5,498 bases of DNA from Solirubrobacterales bacterium (GTDB lineage Bacteria > Actinomycetota > Thermoleophilia > Solirubrobacterales > Solirubrobacteraceae), in NCBI GenBank assembly GCA_013813955.1, contig JACCQW010000206.1:1-5498 (forward strand), in the 5' to 3' direction. Positions within the stretch are counted from its first letter, which is position 1, and every line of letters begins with the position of its first letter. Made by a program: the position numbers and the translations under genes. The notes below the pieces were generated by a model that had not been told where the DNA came from, made no database searches, and saw nothing but the letters and a program-made list of their open reading frames with translations. Positions 1 through 5,498 of the stretch are shown here, piece after piece.

Positions 1-1348
<1,348 letters not shown>

Positions 1349-1350
1349 CG

Positions 1351-1373
1351 ATCTCAGTGTAGCCGACTGAGAT
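1351..1373. promoter_or_regulatory. HspR/HAIR-like inverted repeat upstream of clpB
   Basis: A perfect inverted repeat, ATCTCAGT-N7-ACTGAGAT, with arms at 1351-1358 and 1366-1373, ends 2 nt before the clpB ATG. The known HspR operator (HAIR) is CTTGAGT-N7-ACTCAAG. The 7-nt spacer and inner AGT/ACT match, but each 7-nt arm agrees at only four positions, so this is a diverged candidate, not a consensus site. Context supports it: hspR lies about 0.5 kb away and clpB is a classic HspR target. It overlaps the putative clpB -10 box, so a bound protein would block transcription. An alternative is a hairpin acting in RNA, since the plus strand continues with a T-rich run. Confidence 0.65.
1356..1361 (-). 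promoter_or_regulatory. Putative clpB -10 element (leaderless start)
   Basis: On the minus strand the hexamer TACACT fits the TAnnnT -10 pattern. Seven nucleotides separate its last T from the A of the clpB ATG, so transcription would begin at or right next to the start codon. The lack of a well-placed Shine-Dalgarno sequence agrees with a leaderless mRNA, common in actinobacteria. No convincing -35 hexamer is seen 16-19 nt further upstream. The box lies within the inverted repeat, which is how a repressor site would work. Confidence 0.4.
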
Positions 1374-1404
1374 TTTCTTTTGTGAGCGGCGACGCGCCAG
1401 CGGG

Positions 1405-1410
1405 TACGGT
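1405..1410 (+). promoter_or_regulatory. Putative -10 element of the membrane-protein gene (leaderless start)
   Basis: TACGGT fits TAnnnT and ends 6 nt before the ATG at 1417, so the start point would coincide with the start codon. No Shine-Dalgarno sequence precedes the ATG. A weak -35-like TTGTGA sits at 1380-1385 with a long 19-nt spacer. The arrangement mirrors that of clpB on the opposite strand. Inferred from sequence pattern alone. Confidence 0.35.
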
Positions 1411-1416
1411 CAGAGC

Positions 1417-1902
1417 ATGGGACGCACCACGGTGTACGGGATCGCGCTGCTGTTCTTCGCCATCCTGATCGTGGCCGCCGTCGCCGTGGGCGAGGCGTCC
1501 TTCGCGATCCCGATCGCGATCCTCGCCGTGCTGATCCTCGGCTTCTTTCTGGCCAACGACCTGCTGGCCAAGCGCGACATGGACCGCCACGGCGGCGACG
1601 TGCTGAAAGCCCAGGCCGACAGCGACGCGCAGGTCCCGACCGCCCACGTCATCGCCGACGAGACGGCGCTCGGCGACACCCGCGAGGCCCATGCCGAGAT
1701 CAGCCCCCACGATCTCCCGCCCGACGCCCCGGGACGCAAAGCCGCGGAGGAGCAGGCTGCGGGCGACGGGGACGGGACCACGCGCGGGAACGCCGAGGGC
1801 GCGGGCGAGGACTCGCCCGAGCTGCGCGACTCCGACGCCCCGCCCAGCAAGGACGAGGGCTACGCGCCCGGCGAGGCGCCCAGCAGCCCTCGCGCGCGCT
1901 AG
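1417..1902 (+). CDS. Small two-helix membrane protein with acidic tail, unknown function
   Basis: I do not recognise this 161-residue protein. Two hydrophobic helices (about residues 5-24 and 28-47), separated by a short GEAS turn, form a hairpin. It is flanked by R3 and by K52/R53, suggesting both ends face the cytoplasm. The rest (about 50-161) is hydrophilic, rich in Ala, Gly, Asp, Glu and Pro, and probably disordered; residues 70-110, containing [14 protein letters not shown], look least low-complexity and may be the conserved part. There is no cleavable signal peptide. The GC-rich third positions and hydrophobic start support this frame over the antisense frames. It is the only plus-strand gene here, lying between hspR (convergent, stop codons interleaved) and clpB (divergent, 68 nt). 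That suggests, without proving, a link to envelope or heat stress. It seems to lack a ribosome-binding site and may be leaderless. Confidence 0.82.
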   Translation: MGRTTVYGIALLFFAILIVAAVAVGEASFAIPIAILAVLILGFFLANDLLAKRDMDRHGGDVLKAQADSDAQVPTAHVIADETALGDTREAHAEISPHDLPPDAPGRKAAEEQAAGDGDGTTRGNAEGAGEDSPELRDSDAPPSKDEGYAPGEAPSSPRAR

Positions 1903-2369
1903 CGGTCGGTGCCGCGCTCGATCGGGATCGTGAACGGCCGCGCGTCCCGCGCGCGGACGAGCTCGCCGCGGGTGCCCTCGTAGCGCACGAGGTCGGCCCG
2001 GACCCGCTCGCGCCGGCCCTCGAGCTCGATGATCTCGGCCTCGAGCTCGCGGCGGCGGCGCTCCAGGCCCTCGACGCGCTTGCGAGCGCGCGCGAGCTGG
2101 CCCTCGAGCTCGAGCACCCGCTCCACGCCGGCGAGGTTCAGCCCGAGGTCGGCCGTCATGCGCTGGATGCGGCGCAGGCGCTCCACGTCCTCCTGGGAGT
2201 ACAGCCGCGTCCCCTTGGGCGAGCGCTTGGGCTCGATCAGTCCGCGCTGCTCGTACATGCGCAGCGTCTGCGGGTGCATCTCCGCCAGTTCGGCGGCGAC
2301 GGAGATCATGAACACGCCGCGGTCGGCGGAGACCTCGATCCGGGTCGTGGTGCGCCGGCGCCCGGTCAT
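1899..2369 (-). CDS. hspR: HspR, MerR-family heat-shock repressor
   Basis: DNA-binding autoregulator of the actinobacterial dnaK operon and clpB; in Streptomyces it binds HAIR repeats with DnaK as co-repressor. The 156 residues show a MerR winged helix: [19 protein letters not shown] (22-40) is the helix-turn-helix, with the HPQTLR stretch typical of HspR, and [10 protein letters not shown] (49-58) is the wing. A Glu/Arg-rich coiled coil (about 85-140) should mediate dimerisation, and the tail ends [14 protein letters not shown]. The long coiled coil makes it longer than mycobacterial HspR and similar to Streptomyces HspR. The frame stays open far upstream inside dnaJ, but the ATG at 2369, overlapping the dnaJ stop as ATGA, gives the family N-terminus. 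No Shine-Dalgarno sequence is visible, so translational coupling to dnaJ is likely. Its stop shares a CTAG with the convergent gene. HspR is preferred over a generic MerR regulator on motif and operon position. Confidence 0.93.
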   Translation of the reverse strand: MTGRRRTTTRIEVSADRGVFMISVAAELAEMHPQTLRMYEQRGLIEPKRSPKGTRLYSQEDVERLRRIQRMTADLGLNLAGVERVLELEGQLARARKRVEGLERRRRELEAEIIELEGRRERVRADLVRYEGTRGELVRARDARPFTIPIERGTDR

Positions 2370-3466
2370 GCGAAGAGCCCAGCCCGGGGGTTGGCGTCGA
2401 GGACCTTCTCCAGCTCGCCTACCGCGGCCTCCTGCTCGGGGGTGAGGCGGTCGGGCAGGTCGAGCGTGAAGCGGTAGTGGATGTCCCCGCGGCCGGCCGC
2501 CCCCAGGCGTGGCGGGCCCTCCCCGCGCAGGCGCTGGACGGTGCCCGGCTTCGTCCCGGGCGGGACGCGCAGCGTCTTGCGCCCGTTGAGCGTCGGGACC
2601 TCGATCTCGGCGCCGCGCAGCGCCTCGGGGATCGTGAGCGGCACCTGGACCTCGACGTTGGCTCCCCTGCGCGTGAACACGGGTGAAGCCTGCACATGGG
2701 TGAGGACGAACAGGTCGCCGGACGGGCCGCCGTTGCGCCCGGGCTCGCCCTTGCCGGCCAGCCGCACGCGGCTGCCCTCCTTGACCCCGGCGGGGATGTT
2801 GACCCGGTAGCGCTTGACCGTCCGCGTCTGGCCGATGCCGTTGCATGTCGGGCACGGGTCCTCGATGATCGTGCCCGCCCCACCGCAGCGCGAGCACGGC
2901 TGTGAGATCGAGAACAGGCCCTGGCCCTCCGACTCGATTCCGCGACCCTGGCAGCGCGGGCAGACCTTCGGCGCGGTACCGGCCCGCGCGCCGGTGCCCG
3001 AGCACGTCGGGCAGCGCTCGGCGGTCGGCACCGAGAGCGGGATCTGCGCGCCGGCGACAGCCTGGTCGAAGCTGATGGACACCTCGGCCTCCAGGTCGCG
3101 GCCGCGCTCGGCTCGCGGGCCGCGCCCGCCCCCTGCGGTGCCCCCGCCGCGGGCGCGCTGGCCGAACAGGTCGGAGATGATGTCGCCGAACCCGCCCGCG
3201 TCGAAGCCGCCGGCGCCAGTGCCCGAGCCACGCCCGCCGCTCGCGAACGGGTTCAGCCCCGCACGGTCGTAGGCCTTGCGCTTCTCGGGGTCCGACAGGA
3301 CGTCGTGGGCCTGGGAGATCTCCTTGAAGCGCTCCTCGGCCTTCGCGTCGCCCGGGTTGCGGTCGGGGTGGTACTGGCGCGCGAGCTTGCGGTAGGCCTT
3401 CTTGATCTCCTCGGGCGATGCCTTGCGATCGACGTCGAGCGCGCGGTAGTGATCCTGGGCGGCCAT
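2366..3466 (-). CDS. dnaJ: DnaJ, type I (class A) Hsp40 co-chaperone
   Basis: Cytosolic J-protein that delivers unfolded substrates to DnaK and stimulates its ATPase. All class A domains are present in 366 residues. The J domain (about 5-70) carries HPD at 33-35. A Gly/Phe-rich linker spans about 75-118. The zinc-binding domain has four intact CxxCxGxG repeats at 152 (CPTCSGTG), 169 (CPRCQGRG), 191 (CSRCGGAG) and 205 (CPTCNGIG). The C-terminal substrate-binding and dimerisation domains run to the end at GLFA. The ATG at 3466 is chosen because the J domain starts there and GGAG (3480-3477) precedes it by 10 nt, immediately after the grpE stop. The frame stays open upstream through grpE, but that stretch is a GC-rich shadow. 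In actinobacteria with two J-proteins, the copy in the dnaK operon is usually called DnaJ1. Confidence 0.97.
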   Translation of the reverse strand: MAAQDHYRALDVDRKASPEEIKKAYRKLARQYHPDRNPGDAKAEERFKEISQAHDVLSDPEKRKAYDRAGLNPFASGGRGSGTGAGGFDAGGFGDIISDLFGQRARGGGTAGGGRGPRAERGRDLEAEVSISFDQAVAGAQIPLSVPTAERCPTCSGTGARAGTAPKVCPRCQGRGIESEGQGLFSISQPCSRCGGAGTIIEDPCPTCNGIGQTRTVKRYRVNIPAGVKEGSRVRLAGKGEPGRNGGPSGDLFVLTHVQASPVFTRRGANVEVQVPLTIPEALRGAEIEVPTLNGRKTLRVPPGTKPGTVQRLRGEGPPRLGAAGRGDIHYRFTLDLPDRLTPEQEAAVGELEKVLDANPRAGLFA

Positions 3467-3476
3467 CGCTGCGGTG

Positions 3477-3480
3477 CTCC
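3477..3480 (-). promoter_or_regulatory. dnaJ ribosome-binding site
   Basis: GGAG, extended to GGGAG by the last base of the grpE stop codon, lies 10 nt before the dnaJ ATG. It is the clearest Shine-Dalgarno sequence among the start codons in the window, and it decides the dnaJ start against the longer open frame. Confidence 0.6.
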
Positions 3481-4107
3481 CTAGCCGGCGACGATCACCC
3501 GCGCCGGGCGCAGGATCGCGTCGTTGAGACGGTAGCCGGACTGCAGGACCTCGACGATGGTGCCGGGCTCGGTGCCCTCGACGGGCTGCTGGGCGATCGC
3601 CTCGTGGTGGGCGGGGTCGAAGCGCTCGCCCTCGGGGTGGTAGCCCTCGATGCCGGCGCGGTGAAGGGCCGCCGACAGCTCGATCTGCACGAGCCGGATG
3701 CCCTCGGTCAGGTGGTGTTCCTGCTCGACGGCCTCCGCGGCGGCCAGCGCGCGCTCGAGGTTGTCCAGCGCGGGCAGCAGCTCCTTGGCCAGCCGGCCCA
3801 TGCCGCGCGCCTCCGCCGCGGCGACCTCGCGGGTCATGCGCTTGCGGAAGTTCTCGAAGTCCGCCTGCGTGCGCTGCGCGAGGGCGAGGTACTCCTGCGC
3901 CCGGGCCGCGCGCTCGCGCAGCTCGTCCTGGTCCTCCTCGGCGGCCTCGGCCTCCGGGGTGGCCTCGACCTCCTCGACGAGGTCGGCCTCGGACGCGGGC
4001 TCGGCCTCCGGGGCCTGCACCGCCTGGGCCTCGACCTCGTCGGCCACAGGCGGCGCCGCCCCCCCGGGCGGCGCCTGCACGTGCTCGGTCTTCGGATCCT
4101 CGGGCAC
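3481..4107 (-). CDS. grpE: GrpE, nucleotide-exchange factor of DnaK
   Basis: Dimeric cytosolic cofactor that opens the DnaK nucleotide-binding cleft to release ADP and reset the chaperone cycle. Of 208 residues, about 1-60 are an Ala/Glu/Pro-rich acidic, probably disordered tail, as is common in actinobacterial GrpE. The long helical dimerisation stalk follows (about 61-150), with ENFRKR (85-90) and [12 protein letters not shown] (110-121). The C-terminal beta domain carries the family signature from [19 protein letters not shown] (182-200) to PARVIV. The start is taken as GTG at 4107, 5 nt after the dnaK stop, although no Shine-Dalgarno sequence is visible, so translation is probably coupled to dnaK. 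A second in-frame GTG at 4080 (residue 10) cannot be excluded and would only shorten the disordered tail. Confidence 0.95.
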   Translation of the reverse strand: MPEDPKTEHVQAPPGGAAPPVADEVEAQAVQAPEAEPASEADLVEEVEATPEAEAAEEDQDELRERAARAQEYLALAQRTQADFENFRKRMTREVAAAEARGMGRLAKELLPALDNLERALAAAEAVEQEHHLTEGIRLVQIELSAALHRAGIEGYHPEGERFDPAHHEAIAQQPVEGTEPGTIVEVLQSGYRLNDAILRPARVIVAG

Positions 4108-4112
4108 GGGGT

Positions 4113-5498
4113 CTACCGCGGGCGCGCGGGATCGTCTTCGGACACGACCTCGGCGTCGACGACGTCCTCCTCGGCCGCAGCGCCGTCGGCCGCCGCACCG
4201 TTGCCGGCCTGACCGCCTTCGCCGGCGGCGGCGGCCTGCTCGGCCTGCACCTTCTCGTACATCGCCTCGGAGATCTTGTGAAACGCCGTCTGCAGCGCGT
4301 CGGTCCTCGCGGTGATGGCGGCCGCGTCCTCGCCGGTCAGCGTCTCGCGCAGCTCGGCGATCAGGCCCTCGATCTCGCCCTTCTGCTCCTCCGAGACGTT
4401 CTCCTCGAGGTCCTTGAGCTGGCGCTCGGCCTGGTAGGCCGCGTTCTCGCCCGCGTTGCGCGCCTCGGCGAGCTCTCGCAGCCGGCGGTCGTCGTCGGCG
4501 TGCGTCTCCGCGTCGGCGACCATGTTCTTGATCTCGTCGTCGCTGAGGCCCGAGCCCGCCCTGATCTCGATCTTCTGCTCCTTGCCGGTGCCCAGGTCCT
4601 TGGCCGACACGTTGAGGATGCCGTTGGCGTCTATGTCGAAGGCGACCTCGATCTGCGGCACGCCGCGCGGCGCGGGCGGGATCCCGGTCAGCTGGAACTT
4701 GCCCAGCGACTTGTTGCCCTGCGCCATCTCGCGCTCGCCCTGCAGCACGTGGATCTCCACCGACGGCTGGTTGTCCTCGGCGGTCGAGAACACCTCGCCC
4801 TTGCGCGTGGGGATCGTGGTGTTGCGCTCGATGAGCCGGGTCATGACGCCGCCCTTGGTCTCGATTCCCAGCGTCAGCGGGGTCACGTCGAGCAGCAGGA
4901 CGTCCTTGACGTCGCCGGCCAGCACGCCGGCCTGGATGGCGGCCCCGACGGCCACGACCTCGTCGGGGTTGACGCCGCGGTGGGGCTCCTTGCCCGTGAG
5001 CTCCTTGACCTTCTCCTGCACCGCGGGCATGCGCGTCATGCCGCCGACGAGGACGACGTGGTCGATCTCGGCGGCGCCCTTGTCCTTGGCGTCGTCGAGC
5101 GCCTGGCGCACGGGGGCGACGATGCGGTCGACGAGCTCGCTTGTCAGCTCGTTGAGCTTGGCGCGCGTGAGGCGCACGTCGAGGTGCTTGGGCCCGGACG
5201 CGTCGGCCGTGATGAACGGCAGGTTGATCTGGGACTCCTGCGCTGTCGACAGCTCGATCTTGGCCTTCTCGGCCGCCTCGTAGAGGCGCTGCAGGGCCAT
5301 CGGGTCGTTCTTCAGGTCGATGCCCTGGCCGCGCTTGAACTCCGCCGCGAGCCAGTCGACGAGCGCCTTGTCGAAGTTGTCGCCGCCGAGATGGTTGTCA
5401 CCGGCGGTGGACTTGACCTCGAAGACGCCCTCGCCGATCTCCAGCACCGACACGTCGAACGTGCCGCCGCCGAGGTCGAAGACGAGGATCGTCTGGTC
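4113..5498 (-). CDS. dnaK: DnaK, Hsp70 chaperone (5' end beyond the right edge)
   Basis: ATP-dependent cytosolic Hsp70 that binds exposed hydrophobic segments; in HspR-bearing actinobacteria it also serves as HspR co-repressor. The visible 461 residues begin in the ATPase domain just before the phosphate-2 loop DLGGGTFD (8-15), which lies near residue 195 in E. coli DnaK, so about 185 residues are missing. The third Hsp70 signature is [15 protein letters not shown] (148-162). The interdomain linker is DVLLLDVTP (199-207). The substrate-binding domain follows, with NTTIPT and [14 protein letters not shown], then the helical lid, an Ala/Gly-rich linker and a tail with EEDVVDAEV (443-451), ending DPARPR. 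Nothing is broken. It is the first visible gene of a tight minus-strand operon; its promoter, where another HspR site would be expected, is outside the window. Confidence 0.98.
   Translation of the reverse strand, partial: DQTILVFDLGGGTFDVSVLEIGEGVFEVKSTAGDNHLGGDNFDKALVDWLAAEFKRGQGIDLKNDPMALQRLYEAAEKAKIELSTAQESQINLPFITADASGPKHLDVRLTRAKLNELTSELVDRIVAPVRQALDDAKDKGAAEIDHVVLVGGMTRMPAVQEKVKELTGKEPHRGVNPDEVVAVGAAIQAGVLAGDVKDVLLLDVTPLTLGIETKGGVMTRLIERNTTIPTRKGEVFSTAEDNQPSVEIHVLQGEREMAQGNKSLGKFQLTGIPPAPRGVPQIEVAFDIDANGILNVSAKDLGTGKEQKIEIRAGSGLSDDEIKNMVADAETHADDDRRLRELAEARNAGENAAYQAERQLKDLEENVSEEQKGEIEGLIAELRETLTGEDAAAITARTDALQTAFHKISEAMYEKVQAEQAAAAGEGGQAGNGAAADGAAAEEDVVDAEVVSEDDPARPR

Noticed and set aside
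1410..1850. Minus-strand open frame opposite the membrane-protein gene
   Set aside because: It lacks recognisable features and is Ser/Pro/Ala-rich. The plus-strand frame has two clean hydrophobic helices and the expected GC-rich third positions.
2370..3005. Upstream extension of the hspR frame into dnaJ
   Set aside because: The added residues are Arg/Gly/Pro-rich out-of-frame translation of dnaJ. The HspR family N-terminus begins at the ATG overlapping the dnaJ stop.
4021..4090. GC-rich inverted stretch (GGCGCCGCC near CCCCCCGGGCGGCGCC) inside the grpE 5' end, possible terminator or attenuator
   Set aside because: It lies within the grpE coding sequence encoding the Ala/Pro/Gly tail, has no T-tract on either strand, and such pairing is expected by chance at this GC content.
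3467..4198. Upstream extension of the dnaJ frame through grpE into dnaK, suggesting a larger fusion protein
   Set aside because: The extension is Arg/Gly/Ala low-complexity sequence out of frame with the clearly real grpE. The J domain and a GGAG site set the start at 3466.
3418..4212. Plus-strand open frame of 264 codons opposite grpE and the ends of its neighbours
   Set aside because: It is Leu/Gly/Arg-rich and antisense to a complete GrpE with its signature; no ribosome-binding site or domain supports it.
4456..5283. Plus-strand open frame of 275 codons opposite dnaK
   Set aside because: It is a Ser/Arg/Thr-rich antisense shadow of highly conserved dnaK codons.

Overview
The window is a heat-shock chaperone locus from a high-GC bacterium, almost certainly an actinobacterium. 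The gene order dnaK-grpE-dnaJ-hspR, with a MerR-family HspR repressor as last gene, is an actinobacterial signature. The GC-rich third codon positions, the clpB next door and the two putative leaderless starts fit that phylum. I lean towards the Thermoleophilia (Solirubrobacter/Conexibacter-like), but this is recall of gene order and style, not a computed placement.

Layout, from the right edge leftwards. On the minus strand, dnaK (its first ~185 codons lie outside the window) is followed 5 nt later by grpE, 14 nt later by dnaJ, and then by hspR, whose ATG overlaps the dnaJ stop as ATGA. The hspR stop is interleaved in a CTAG with the stop of a convergent plus-strand gene (1417-1902) encoding a small two-helix membrane protein of unknown function. 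A 68-nt AT-richer divergent spacer (1349-1416) separates that gene from clpB, which runs on the minus strand off the left edge; only its first 449 codons are present. The window is otherwise fully coding, with no RNA gene, mobile element, CRISPR array or long non-coding stretch.

How the genes work together. DnaK, with its J-protein DnaJ and nucleotide-exchange factor GrpE, holds and refolds proteins, and ClpB pulls aggregates apart and hands them to DnaK. HspR is the expected feedback repressor, using DnaK as co-repressor in the actinobacteria where it has been studied. The most interesting non-coding signal is a perfect 8-bp inverted repeat with a 7-nt spacer (1351-1373) ending 2 nt before the clpB ATG. 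It has the architecture of the HspR operator (HAIR) but diverged arm sequence, and it covers a -10-like box whose start point would fall at the clpB ATG. The divergent membrane-protein gene also has a -10-like box 6 nt before its ATG and no Shine-Dalgarno sequence. So both genes may be leaderless and may share this one operator. No wholly new system is evident; the novelty lies in the operator layout and the unknown membrane gene inside a chaperone regulon.
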